DNA from: Limnanthes douglasii subsp. nivea
Lineage: Eukaryota > Streptophyta > Magnoliopsida > Brassicales > Limnanthaceae
Reading direction: 5' to 3'
Assembly (NCBI GenBank): GCA_036936605.1
Contig: JAUPFV010000005.1
Span: forward strand, 53,774,742-53,838,741
DNA: 64,000 nucleotides
The notes under the pieces are model-generated. The model saw only the letters and a list, made by a program, of their open reading frames with translations. It searched no databases and had not been told where the DNA came from. This document shows, piece after piece, positions 46,530 through 59,822 of this stretch. Within the stretch, counting starts at the first letter, position 1. The number at the start of each line of letters is the position of its first letter. Both the position numbers and the translations under genes were made by a program.

Positions 46530-47040
46530 AAGCCGTGCGAGCCTTCGGGCTCAAAGCGGATAATATCTTGCTAGTGTGTGAGGCCCGGTTCACACCTACA
46601 CATCTATTCAAACATGGTATCAAAGCTAAAGTTCGAAGTAATGTGAGATTCTAAGAAAATTTGTTGAATATCCAGCGATGTGTTTCCACTGTGATTAGGC
46701 AATGTTATTCCTCCCATCAGCACATCCAATGACGTGTTTCCGCTGTGATTGGGCGATGTTCATTCTGCCCGACGACGTTTATTCCGCCCATCAATGAGAT
46801 CAAGTTTAAGGGGGGATGTTGGAGAGTAAACTCCATCCCATACTTGGTCCAGAATCCCACATTGCTAAGTAGAAAAAATAATATAGTGTATATAAGTGTG
46901 AACCCCCCTCAACTAGTAAGAGGCCTTTTGGAAGTGTACCAAAAGCAAAGATGGAGATCGGGTAGCTTTTGATTTAAAATGAGTGTCACACTTAATTGCG
47001 ATACCTAATGGAGATTAGGTAGCTCTTTATATCTTCGAAA
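46530..47040 (+). mobile_element. TRIM-like relic: LTR tail, PBS, short interior, PPT, LTR head
   Basis: 46530-46614 looks like an LTR 3' end (AAGCCGTGCGAGCCTTCGGG, then AGCGGATAATATC, ending CAAACA). TGGTATCAAAGC at 46615-46626 is a tRNA-iMet-type PBS. A ~190-bp interior has no coding capacity. AAGGGGGGA then precedes an LTR start TGTTGGAGAGTAAACTCC at 46817, with the CCACATTGCT, TATATAAGTG and CTCAACTAG words common in this LTR type. The size and content fit a terminal-repeat retrotransposon in miniature, or a large internal deletion of a copia element. Both LTRs are incomplete. Confidence 0.6.
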
Positions 47041-47590
47041 GTCTACCAAGTCATTACTACACCATGATTGTGGCCTACTTTGACAGTATGTGGCACAAAT
47101 ATGTATGTGATTATCTCACACAAGGTGTCGTAGTTATCTATGAAGTAGGTTTCGAGCTGGTAGAGGACTAGCTGAATTAGCTTTAAGAACTATGATGATT
47201 GAAGATAATTCAATCTCTATCATGTTCAAGTAAGTTTTATGTTTTAATATTTGATCATAATGTCAGATTAGGAATCGTATAAGTGATCATAAATTGACTC
47301 TATAAGTCAACATTGCTCAAAACTTCAAAGGCGGAAGTAACTGAAAAGTGAAAAAATCCTTTACATAACCGACATTACTTCTAACCCAATTTTTAATCCA
47401 CTAAGTGTTGGTAAAATATTTTACATGAAGAACGAAGACATTTTATGCATAAACAAACTCCAAAGAAGCCTAAAAAGTACGAGCTACTGCCCTTTTACAA
47501 TTAGAGAGCTTATGTCTATGAGGATGACAAATAATTGTGGCTTATAAACAACGAGTTGAAAGAAATCTAAGTTATTTATGGTAGGTATAC
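47041..47590. other. intergenic, nothing recognised
   Basis: No gene, RNA or repeat recognised in this stretch. Confidence 0.4.
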
Positions 47591-48300
47591 AAATTTTTTA
47601 TATTATTTTTATATATCATTTTCAACACATAATCAAGCGTATACAACATGTGTCGTTTTCAAAATGTTGTTATCTATTTTTAGAAAAAAATCATCAACAA
47701 CCGTACCCATCGTTGGGAGAATTATACGGTTAAAGTATCTCAATGGTACACCCAGAAGCATAATCCAAAATGAAGTACGAGTAGGATCGGGCTTTAGATT
47801 AAAGCATGAGGACCACCTAAACACTTGATACAAAAGAGAATCCATAAATCTGGATTTTCCCGTGATAAATTTGATACAATCTCCGATATATTTTAAATAA
47901 ACCGTGACATGTTTTAAATAAATAAACACAGTTTTCAAAGGGGTATAAAGGTTACACTCATAATTAGAAATTTTCTAATTTGCGATAAAATATGTCATCA
48001 TTTGAGAATTGGGAAAGAAAGTGTTAGCAAGTTTGTTAGACATTTCATGCAACTCACCCTCAATAAACGAAAGAGAAAAAACACCATCTTTAAATAAAAC
48101 AAGATTCGACAAGGAAGGTAACTATGCCAATAGTTAGACAACCATTTTCACAAATGTACTAAGATCAGAGGTTTAATTTACTTAGGTTAGGTTTGACATG
48201 AACATATTTACAATCCGTCAAAGAAATGATCTGAGGTCACTCACTAGTTTGACATAAATATGGAGAAAATATGATATATTTATGGCATGAATCGACAAAA
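47591..48300 (-). pseudogene. LINE ORF1-type DUF4283 remnant
   Basis: The minus strand at 47938-47633 encodes a block resembling the DUF4283 domain of plant LINE ORF1 proteins: RWSSCFNLKPDPTRTSFWIM, then LLGVPLRYFN, then MGTVVDDFFLKIDN (family: W-rl-glP-e-w, then iG--lG--l-iD). Upstream, 48130-48000 could encode its preceding part (FSLSFIEGELHEMSNKL). Stops split the two. No matching ORF2 lies next to it on this strand. Confidence 0.45.
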
Positions 48301-50040
48301 ATAGATGAAAAACTCATCAACAAACATCCACACACAAATAAATTTCTAATATTGGATCGAATCATTTGTAAAAACCAATGAATAACCAAGAATAAGAGAT
48401 TACAGATCTATAACAGAGGACTCCAAAAAATGCGGGGATGTGCTTGGTAATGTCGATTTTGACGGCCAAATAGAAAAACGTTTTATCAGAGTAAGAGCTA
48501 CCTCAACTGATCTGCTCCGGAGAAAAACAGCCGTCAATACCAACAATAATCTAAAAATACCAAAGACACCTACAGTAAAAGCACAGCTACTGAAGGCATG
48601 AAAAAGCCGTAAAAGACGACGATGCTCTAAGATACGTTGGCTAAAGATATATGCGATGCTCTAAAATGTGGCGAATCAAGAAGACAACGACACTATAAGT
48701 TGGAGAATAATATGACACACTAGGATGTTATAGTTTTTTTTGTGTTGATGGTTATTTGATTTATATATTTTATTTTAAAGTTAACAAAATTTAAATTTGA
48801 TTTATAAAGAATTTCAAATAATCTTTTGCTTGTTTTGGTATGCTTCATGTTGTTGGACTATCAATCAATAATTTATTACAAATGCGTATGTTAATTAATG
48901 ATATTATTTAAGATGTTATATTTATTTACAAATTAATGTTGTTTTTGTACGTGCAAGAGGTGATAAAATATTATTGCATATTTTGATAAAAGTTGATAAA
49001 AAAGTAAAATTCATTACTAATTTTCCTTCACAAAAAATGTTGGATAATACATTTTTAATTTTGTGATTGAACTATGTGAGTCCAAATGTACATGACTCAT
49101 TCATAAAAGTTTTGCAGTAATTTTGAAATTGAACCTAGTTTATAAACCGTAACAACTATTAATTGTACCAAAACTAAAAACTAATATTACATAATATTTG
49201 TGGTTTGAAGTCATCTTCTAATATTGTGATATATTTGATTTTTTTTGGTGATATGCTTTTATGATTTTTTCATAAAATCTCTTGATATTATTATATGAAA
49301 GAGTCGAAAAAAGAATAGAGTAATGTTGGATTTGAGAATTTAAGTTTTAAAGTGAATATTGAAATTATGATTATAAATAAAAAATTATTTATTTCGCACA
49401 AAATATTCTTCTAGTTTACACTAAATAAACTATTAGAATCCAATATAATACTTCAACCTGCGATGTCTAAAATGTATAACCGATCAAACCCAAAAATCTT
49501 AATAAATTTAGTAGTTAACCTGTATGAATTTCCTTCACAAAACTTAATAGATGAATATGACATCTACATGATAAAGATAATGAAACCGGTTTATTATTAT
49601 CCAAAATAGCTTAATCCGATTATATTTATTTCCAGACCATTGATTAATAATAGAAAGAAAATATAAAATTAGTTGTGATACTTTACCGTGAAGGTTTTCT
49701 TATAAATAGGAACTACTAATATGAGATCACAAATTTTGTCTTTATTTTTTTTATATAATAGAGATGTAGATAAATAGAATAGCCATATAACTTCTTACAA
49801 AAACAAACATGTATATCAGAAAGTTTGAACTTTAGAGAATGATGAATTTTCAAACTAGACCATGAAGTGACGGTGTAATCAATGAAATTCATATTTTTTT
49901 TTTTAATTTTATACTTGACTGCGCGTGTCTTTTTGTAAATTGCATGGTTGTTGATCTTCCTCTGATAGAGCTCACCGGAGTACATATTGAGCTCGACATT
50001 GATATAATTTTCTCTCTTTCTATTTAATTACTTCCTAATT
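48301..50040. other. AT-rich intergenic, nothing recognised
   Basis: The part just right of the ORF1 relic (to about 48700) may be its 5' leader on the minus strand. The rest shows no recognisable element. Confidence 0.35.
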
Positions 50041-50860
50041 TTTTATGAACCAACTTTTTTTTATAAATTATGTACGAAAATTTTAACATGTTGCAAAAGG
50101 TCATGTCGCATATGCTTCCATCATTCGAGACTTTAGACACTACTACGGATGATGGTCAAACCCCTAAAGGGTAGCCACCATATTAAGAAGAAGGTTTCCA
50201 AGATTGATCTTCAAGTGGTTATACATGAGAGGATAAGAAAATATGTTTCAACAAAGGTGGATGCCTTGGAAGAGGCTTACACCTACGTCTTGAAGAACTT
50301 TTACCTAACTTAAAAATATACGAAGGGAGCTTAATAATTCCTGCAAATTCTACCTACGTTTAGTTATTCATTTTCAAATTAAAAAGTATGTAATGAAAAA
50401 TATTTTTAAGCTACTAGTGAAACTATTCAAAAATCCAAGAACCAACGAGATTTCAAACTCCAAATCTATGACACACAACTATTAGAGTTGGAAGAAGTAG
50501 GAAAAATAATAGGTTGGGAGGCAGACCGAACTCTGAATGGCAACTTAGTAATCAACTTCCATGAGGAATTATCGAGCCTATAATTAGACAAATTATTATC
50601 CTACATACCTCAGGTTTGGTGACCTAAAGGGATTGCTTACAATACTAAAGTTTCTCAAGCTAAATTTTAAGTTGAAGGCTAATATGAAGGAGAAGAATGG
50701 AATATCTTTGATCCTCCAATCAATCATTTGGTTCACAATTGGTTATTATTATCTTTGGATATCATAGGACGAGATTCGCACCTTAGGATGCGATTAGTAA
50801 GTTTGAATTACAAATTTCTTTGGCTGGAATATTTTTATTTGCAGCTTCAAATTAATGAAT
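50041..50860 (+). other. patch with coding-like composition, unrecognised
   Basis: Less AT-biased than its surroundings, with stretches that translate sensibly on the plus strand but in different frames with stops (for example EEWNIFDPPINHLVHNWL followed by DIIGRD near 50690-50770). It could be a decayed transposon or gene fragment. No family was recognised. Confidence 0.25.
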
Positions 50861-52384
50861 ATGTTCAGCTCTGACATACTTAATTTTATAAGTTAAGTAT
50901 TTCTCTGGCTCTTTGGACACATGCGAAATGATTAGTTTCAAAGAAAAAGCTTTTGGATAAGCATGTCTATTTGAACCGAAAAATATAACAAAACAAAATC
51001 AAACCAAAATAAAGATTTTTTTGGTTAGTTGTTAATACTTGAAAGACTCCATAGTTAAACACCCACGGTTCTCAATTTGGTTCGATTAAGAACTGAGAAC
51101 CGATAAGTACCCGTTAGAAATCGAACATATGTTACTAAATATAATACAAAACGTCAAAACTTATCTTAGTATCTTACATGAGTTACATCTCTCTCTCATT
51201 TGTTTATCTTTTCTAAAATATGAACAAAAAATCATAGAAACTAGCAAAAATAATTATATTTTTTTCGTTCATTAACCCTAACTCAGCTTCAATTGAGGCT
51301 ATAGAGGTGTCGAAATTATTTTAGTCATAGGTATAGATTTTTTTCAATGCTAAACTAAAATCAAATTCAAAACTATTCAATTTTAAACTCAATTTCTGTT
51401 GTTTATAAACTTTAATTTGATAATGGGGATTGTATGTATTTTGTACAGTTTTAGTGGTTGATTGTCTTAAAATATTTGTGTGTGATGTTCTTCATATAGT
51501 AGAATGAATTATTACTCGATGATTCATGTTTTCATTAGACAAAAGTAATTAAAAATTCCGAGTTTTGTTATATTTTATATAATCTGATCTTGTTTTGTTT
51601 CATATACTTGCTTTTGTAGATTATAGTTAGTATGGTTTATATTGAAATCATAATATCATCAAAAATATATTTTGTAATTTGATAGTAATGAACGATATTA
51701 AAAGTCTAGTCATCCATTATGTTTGTATAAAAATATTTAGCCTTTGGATTTAATTATAAATGATGTTCATGTGACCAATATGCAGTGGCTTACCTTGAAA
51801 GGTTTGTCTGAACTCATTAAAGCTAGAGAGGAATTTGGTTGTCGTCTTATAGTTGAACGAGTCTCAGATTTGCTTCTAATAATATGAATATCAGTCTATT
51901 TTGTTTTAATTTTGAACCATCTAGATAAATAATTTATTGGTTTATATGATGCCAGTGTTTATCCTTTTTAAGTTTTCCTAGATACGCACCCTTTATTTTA
52001 GTGGTATTAATTTTAGACACCTACCATTTCTTTCAAGTCTTCTGGTTATAATATAAGGTCTGAATGATCCTAGATTTTTTCCATTTTTTTTGTTTTTTTA
52101 TAATTGGCCAGGGTCCAATAAGTAATACAAAAAGAAATCATGTTATTGTTAAACTTGAAGAGTTGTGAAGTATTGTTACTTTATGGATGATTAATGACAA
52201 TTACAGTATTGTTCCTTTATTTTCTCTTTATCATCGTTGTTATTTTCATTATTATGGAATATATTTTGCTTATGTTGGGTTGGTTTCCATATAAATAAAT
52301 ATCTTATAACTATAGATATTTTTTGGTAAACTTTGTTTCTTTGTCACTAATTTGTTTCCCCATATTCAATTATTATATCATATG
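50861..52384. other. AT-rich intergenic, nothing recognised
   Basis: No gene, RNA or repeat recognised in this stretch. Confidence 0.4.
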
Positions 52385-52444
52385 CAATCCTGCAGATAAC
52401 AGTTACATGCCATACAATCCTGCAGATAGCAGTTACATGCCATA
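52385..52444. repeat. 30-bp tandem duplication
   Basis: CAATCCTGCAGATAACAGTT... at 52385-52414 is repeated at 52415-52444 with one change (ATAACAG to ATAGCAG). Confidence 0.95.
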
Positions 52445-53473
52445 ATCATATCATATCTAACCAGCCATTGATATCATCTTTCACCAATTTGTTAATTTGA
52501 CGATACTCCGTTAAAATTTCATAAGTAATGACTAATGAGATATATTGAATAATAAAATCGGAACAAAAGTTTAGATACGTTGTTTGCAAAAAAATTATAT
52601 CTAAATGGATTTTAATGTTTAGATGCATCCACAATTGTGTTATCAACCTTTAATACTTATTCGTACATGAACTTCTTGAAGAAAGATACACGACGACAAA
52701 TTTCCCTCAAATATTAAATAATATTTTTATTTTTAGCTTCTACTGTTGATTACAAGTTGTGAATCCTTTTAAAGCTTCACCCATCGGGCTCCACAGATGT
52801 GAGTGAGCCAAAAATCTACGAGGAATGCTTTATATCCGGCTTCTTAATTGGAAGTGATGAACCCGAACTTTATGGTATGATTTAAGGTGTCCTCCGAAGA
52901 GGAGATCAATTATACTCTCATGACAAAACCAAAATTATTGGACCTTCGTTAAGAAGTCTTCCTAGCGCGTCAGCCTTAATAGCGTTGTGCAATTCAAACT
53001 TAATATAAAATTCCCTTAATTATGTTGACCATATAGTCATTGTAATGTATATATATCTTGTGCATGATGTTTCTTAATAGAAAGTTGTTTAGACTATAAT
53101 TGTATGGGCCTGAAAATGAGAGCCTCTTTATTTTGGTCGTTTCAACTAAATCTAGGACTAACCTTTGTAACTGTAGATATTTCAGCATCTATAAGGGATT
53201 TAACAACATAATATATTTCTCTTGGGATATTATGTTCTTTCCTAACTAGCACTATGCTATCAACGTGGCTAAATACAACTAGTTATATATAGTAGATTCC
53301 CCGGCTTTGGATTTGACAGGACATTTTAACAAGGGTATGAGCTTCTTGATTTTGATGATTATAGTGTCGCATTCCAAATCATATGGTTTAAATTTTTTTA
53401 TAGGATTTGACTTGATGAGAATCATGTTAGACTCAATAATTATTTAAATATATATTTATTTTAAAAAAACTAT
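52445..53473. other. AT-rich intergenic, nothing recognised
   Basis: No gene, RNA or repeat recognised in this stretch. Confidence 0.4.
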
Positions 53474-53850
53474 GTCTGTTACCGCATTTCACAATGTGGG
53501 TTATAGCACATGATCATGTCAGGTACCACATCTTCGTGTTTAGTCCTCATATGTTATGTATATATAGGATTTTACATTTGATTTAACGATGCTCTAAGGT
53601 TTATTGAGTTTGTTTAGTTATCTCATCTGATGTTGTGGCTATCACACTTGATATTGTCAGTTACCGTGTTATTTCAGTTTTTTTTGTGTTATGCGTATAT
53701 ACAAATTTTAATTTTATAAAAACATATTCTATGGTGTATTAATATTGTTTAGTTATCATATTTTATGGAAATTACTATCACACCTAACATCACCACTAAC
53801 CATATCTTCATGTTTACTTTTGTGTGTTATGTGTATATGTAAATATCTTA
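53474..53850. repeat. ~137-bp degenerate tandem repeat
   Basis: Units begin near 53518 (GTCAGGTACCACATCTTCGTG), 53657 (GTCAGTTACCGTGTTATTTCA) and 53792 (CCACTAACCATATCTTCATG), with a partial one at 53474. Shared landmarks are TGTTATG-GTATAT, TCTA-GGT-TATT and TTTAGTTATC, then an ATCACACxTxATAT/ATCA end. Confidence 0.75.
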
Positions 53851-55930
53851 CATGACCTAAGTTTTGGTATAAAATCCCTTAAAATTAAAAATCGGAAGGA
53901 GAGGCGTGGGGGTGGGGATTGGTACATACAAACACATGTCAGTCATGTAAATAACTATACTTTTTTATCAACGAACCATAACACCATGACATGTTCATTT
54001 TATGATATCGTGATAAATCTTTTTCCATTTCGGGATAATACTGTATATTTTTAAATATTTTTTATAATATGTATGACTTATATGCGATAAAGTCTAAACT
54101 TTATGATGAATGAGATTATTTGCTATATGGTTAAAGACATTTATGCTTGACTTTTATAAAAAAAATTGTAGCCATCTCTCATACGATATCAACGACCTCA
54201 ATGAGATATGAAGTTCATTGACACGTCGATTACATCAATACTCAGCAGAGCCTTGATTTTATTTATTTATCCAAATGATTTTAGTGTGATGGAATCCAAA
54301 CGCAATAATTTAATTAAGGAAGATTATGTCTAGATGTCTAGATTTTGGAATGCCTTAACAAACAAGATATATCACCAACGTGATCTTTATTGGTGCATTA
54401 TTCATAAAACAATTTGAGGCGTTCATATCATGGTTGTTGTTGTTTACATAAAGTGGCCCTAAAACATAGTGTGCTTACTTTATTTAACGGGTAAACAATC
54501 ATACATGATATAATTGTAGCATTCAAAATAAATATGTTCACTCATAATAAAACTCAATCTTGAATTTCTTTATTCAAAACAAGCAAATCAACCATAATGA
54601 AGGTTCTCTTATCTTTTTATATGTGAGAAGAACTAACATGGTTTCTTTTTGAAAATCAGTTACATATATAGGTAATGTATAGAGCATTGGTTCATATTTA
54701 TTCTATATGGATTAGAGTGAGTTTATATGATCATCATAACAATTTTAAAACTTAAAATTAAGTTTTTATGTAAATTTTTACGATGATTTTATTAAGTTTT
54801 GTTTGTTTACTCATTTATTATGTCTTTTTATTTTTTAGATTTAAGTTGGAGTTATATATTCTTAGGAAAAAAATCACACATCCTAATAAAAATACTTAAG
54901 TATAATGAATATATAGTACTTTTGTTCATTAGAAAGTCATGATATATATCAAAATATAATAGTTTACAAACTCATTTCTCATACTCTAAAATTTAAGCAA
55001 AATATTAAATAACTATAATAATATTGGAAAGGTCCAACTACATAAGTCTAATGATACTCATATAAGATATCATCGAGCATATGATGATAATTATTTTTAA
55101 AAATAGTTAATATATTTATAAATACTCCGTCAAGATTCAAAATTTCAATTTTTAGCTTTTTAAATCATTTTAAGCTTTGTCAAATCTAAACACCGACAAA
55201 GGTTAAAATATTATTTCTAAAACTATACTTCATTAATAATGTGGAAGAAATAACTTACAGGATGTAGACATTCCTTGATCTTCAGATTCCGAACTTGAAA
55301 CAGATGATCCGCGATCCTTTGCTAGGTTATGAATCTTCTAAGAGATGGCAACCAAAACACAATTTTGTAATTGATTCGAAGGAAGAATTAATTCGTTTTT
55401 CTTAAAAAAAAAATTCTATCTGTATTTGATCTCGTGTCTTTTAAGAATGAGAAAATCATTCTTATATACAACTGAAATGAGAAAAACAGTTCTTCTCTTT
55501 TAACCGTCTGTAACTTCCAGACAATTACTTAATGAAGACCAGTCCTTATTAAATTGCCACCCTTAGGGACCATAACCCGGTATTATTTTGTTTTACAAAA
55601 TAACCCCAAAACTTTACGTTTTGCTTAAGTTGTTTAGTTCCGAATCCAATCCTTCACAGTATTCGGAATTAAACCTGGTATCTATACAATTACCTCCATG
55701 ATACATATTTTTTATCTACCAGTCCATTCTGAAAATTTGTTTGTTTAATACAAACATGAGATAAATAATTGTTCATAAAACTACCCATAATTTGATATTA
55801 AGTGTAAATGCTTAGTTTGCAACTTACGGGTTACTGACTTCAGCACAATTATAGACTTAGTTTATTGTCGTTTCAAATTGCAGTATTATATAAAGACCAA
55901 GCAAAAGTTAATGTTTTGGTTTCTGTAATA
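53851..55930. other. intergenic, nothing firmly recognised
   Basis: AT-rich. 55250-55720 is less AT-rich and has words such as GATGATCCGCGATCCTTTGCTAGG and CCGGTATTATTTTG that could come from a retroelement leader or LTR. I could not define ends. Confidence 0.3.
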
Positions 55931-55956
55931 TATTATTATTATTATTATTATTAAAG

Positions 55957-56011
<55 letters not shown>
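55931..56011. repeat. (TTA)n and (TA)n microsatellites
   Basis: A TTA run at about 55931-55954 and a TA run of about 25 units at 55962-56011. A shorter TA run lies at about 56389-56407. Confidence 0.95.
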
Positions 56012-56014
<3 letters not shown>

Positions 56015-58799
56015 TGATGGGTCCACTACTTACGTAAAATATAAAGAAGTGGTGGGTTGATTTTAGTATATATAAATTTATTTTATTGAAGACGTGCAGG
56101 CAGTTATTAGATTTAATGAATAACTGTGTAAAAAGCCGTGGAATTGAAGAAATAAAATAAAATAAAAATACAATCCACTAACTCAGCATGTAGTTAAACA
56201 TATAACCTTTGCATGAAAAATGGAACTGATTTTCTGTTACATGAGAAGTGGAACTGATTTTCACAATTTGTCGTTCTTTACTTGTTATACAATTGAAAAG
56301 TCCACGTTTGTCCGTTAATTGTGGGAGAGCGTACCTTAATTGTGGTTACTCTTTTATTAAGAGTAGCGGGTTACGTGATAGACTTATTATATATATATAT
56401 ATATATAAAAAGTATTATATTATAGTATAATAATTTAAGATATAAATTTAATTTTAATAGAAATAGTGAAATCTTGAGGAGAATCATATAAAAGTCTACT
56501 AGATGATTAGGTTTCAAAGTATTTTTTAGATTGATCTGTTTATGATGTCGTCATTAACTTTTTACTTAATCTAATTTCATCTCAGTTCAGTCGAGAGTTA
56601 TTATTTATTTATAACATTAATTTCATGATATGAGGAAAATATTTAGTTTGAAAGTTATGAATAATCTATAGTGAATCTGTCCAAAAAAAGATATGACAGT
56701 CCAATTACACATGACTTTTAGATTTTAAAAAATTTGAGTAAACCTTAGTATTATATTGAACTATCGTCTCAAAAGATCTAGGACAAATTTTGGAGAATTG
56801 TGCGAGATGTAGAAATTAATAAGACTAGAAAAGTTTCTCTCACATTTATGGGTTAGTTCACATATTAATGTAATTCAGCTTTTAAAATATTTGACAGATT
56901 GATAAGGTTGCATATGCCATAGTATGCATTTCTTTAGAAAATACACTAAATTATTAGAATTTCAGTGATATATAACTAATGAAGTATTTGACATAACTAA
57001 AAATATTTTTTAATTTAATAAACTAACTTATATTAAGTACATGCAATTATATTTCCCATCAATCTGCTTATTAAAATATTAGACGCTAAATAAATTTTAA
57101 ACTTAGAAAAATTAAATGTACCTATCACATATGTGTTCATTGCATTGCATATCTTTAACAATGTGATTGTCAATCTAATTGCTGAATATGTTTTAGGTCT
57201 ATTTAATTATTATGATTTTCAGACATGTGTCAGATGTATCAAATAAAAACTTACAAAAAAGGTGTATCTCGAGCAATATAATTTTTTAAAGAGAACTTAG
57301 ATGGATATACGTAGACCATTGGATGATAAATATAATTCATATTATTCATCAATGAATTTTCATACTATTATACATAAACTTTATTATATATCAGAAGTCA
57401 TTGAAAAATTTAAAATAGTTTAAGGCTGGAACAAATAACACTTCGATAAAAACAAATTGTGTTATATCTGCTGGTGGTTACCACTGCGGGATGTATGACG
57501 ATTAAGTGAACACGTATCTATGTTAACTAGTTAAGTGTATATATTTTTCCTTTTTAAAATACTATTTATAGTTGAACATATCTAAATTTTAAAATGTTTT
57601 AAGCAAATTTTATATCAAATTCAAAGTTAATGTACCAAATTTATTTATATTTTCGAAAAAAGGTTGAAATACAATACAATTAATAGTTATTTTGTTAAGC
57701 ATTTCGATCTTCTTCGAAATTTAATTTTTATGATACCACAACCAAATTCCTATTTGAGAAAATATAATCGTTTTAAAAATCTTAAATTTTGAGGGAAGTA
57801 TACATAGAATCTGTTTGATTTTGAGAGAAAATAAAATAAATGATTTGTTCATATTCAAATGATGTTAATTTAGTTTTTCATTACCGATCATATTTTAATC
57901 ATTATTATGTGCGGATCCTAAAAGAAATTAATATTCAACTCCTCGTCCAATAAGAAATAGTTCAAGTTGTTCATGAACAAGTTGTTCATGAAGAATAAAA
58001 TAAACATCTTCAAAAAAATTACAACCTAAATTTGATAACCTTTACATAATTATATGAACAAATAAAATGTATATTCAAGTTATACAAAGTATTTTTATAC
58101 GATAATTAAGATTCACATGATTAATAAAAGAACTCAGTTTAACGTATGTAACGTTTTATAAATTTCTTGATGAAAATTAAGATTTTTGTGATGAAACAAA
58201 ATATTTTAGTTTAAGCTAGTGTAATATCACATATATTTCTAATTATTGGACAAGATTTGTATAAGAAGATTAAAAGTTTATTAAGGACAATTCATTTTAA
58301 GATCGTATATTTTATCTAAAAACATTTACTACAAATATTTTTTTAAACCAACCATAACTCAAAAAGGTAACATAAAAGGATAAAAAATATTATATCAAAT
58401 AAACTTCCCATGATATTAAATTTTAATATTTAAGTAAATTTTTCATTTAGTTTAAATGAATGCATATTTTAAGATAATCATAGTACACATTGTATGTTTC
58501 AACTTTAATATATTTGAATTAAATATTGAAATCGTATTTTTATAAATTGTAACATTGATAATATATGATATAGGATGTAAACTAAAGATTTTGTGTTTTG
58601 TGTAAGATAAATTTCACATATTAGTCACCCAAATGAGCATTAAAAGGTTTGTTACCGTCATCGTATATAAATTTAAGTTGATGTTAATGGTTGTAGATTT
58701 AAGATATTATATACATAAGATAAAAATAACATTTCATTAATGATATTTTTATATCTTAAAGTTATCATTTTGTTTAGTTTTTTATAGGATCATATATAT
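56012..58799. other. AT-rich intergenic, nothing recognised
   Basis: No gene, RNA or repeat recognised in this stretch apart from the short TA run at about 56389-56407. Confidence 0.4.
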
Positions 58800-59165
58800 T
58801 TGGACTTCTATAGTGGTAATTCAGATTTTTGCTTAGAGGTGTAATTCAGACCTGCTGATCAAAAAGTGATGACTAAGCAGTTAACAAAGTGAAACAATGA
58901 CTCAGTTATCTGCATAGTACCTTGAAGTATGGGCTTGGAGGCTCGTAAAATGGACCCAAATAAAATATCTGACCCGAAAGGCTATGTATATCCAAAGAAA
59001 GTATAACTATCTCAAGAAACTTCATTAAGAGGGTTTGAATTTTTCTAAAACATTAAATACAAGCGTACACGTAATTTCTCTCACTACTCTCTACTAAATA
59101 CTTAATATCAACCACCTGAAACATCATCCGATTTTACCCTTAAATTAAATTTTTCCATCACCAGT
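58800..59165 (+). mobile_element. possible solo LTR related to the Tat LTRs
   Basis: The layout follows the Tat LTR at 27575-27983: a TGATGAC-like word, then GACCCGAAAG/AACCCGAAAC, then a TTAAGAGGGT block, then ATTAAATAC, a CT-rich TTCTCTCACTACTCTCTAC, ATCAACCACC and ACCCTTAAATTAAA. Divergence is high and the TG/CA ends are not clear. No internal retroelement sequence adjoins it. Confidence 0.35.
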
Positions 59166-59804
59166 TTTGAGATAAACTTAGCATAATTTCATAGAAATTA
59201 AGTTCAATATTGTATCTCGGTGACATGTTCATTACCATAAAAAATAGAATTTATTGTATGTTACCAAAATAATGATTAATTATTTTTATATGAAATATTT
59301 AGATGAACGGTATTATGTGTTAAAAATTCAAATTTAGTTGGATTGCTTTCTAGGTACTATGAGATTTATCATAAAAAACATATATTAAGATTATGTTCCA
59401 ACATTATGGTATGGAGAACAACAATCATATAGATTTCGTGATGGCAAAAAGAGATAAATTCGATCTCAGTCAGTAGCCCGAGATGAATTTAGACATTTAT
59501 AAGATGCATAAAATTTCATATGCTTTGATGATTAGAAAGTCTGATGCATGCTCATATTTTTTCATGATATGGTATGACATTCATAACATGACTTGTAGAT
59601 GAATACTTAAGTATTCTAAAGAATGACTATCATATAATAGTAAAAAGGGTCATATGGTATTTAGACTAAAAATATCACATGTTAACATAAATAAAGCCAA
59701 GTAATTAAGATAATCATTTAATGCATCACAGTTTTGTAATTTCAAGTAGATATTAGAACTATCTGTATGATTTAATTTATGAAAATTGAATATGTAGCAC
59801 ATTT
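59166..59804. other. AT-rich intergenic, nothing recognised
   Basis: No gene, RNA or repeat recognised; it ends at the target duplication of the LINE insertion. Confidence 0.4.
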
Positions 59805-59822
59805 GAATACGTCTAATAGTAA

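Noticed and set aside
59779..59822. Met start and first residues of the RNase H frame at 59.8 kb
   Set aside because: They lie in flanking DNA and the target duplication; the LINE itself begins at 59823 and is 5'-truncated.
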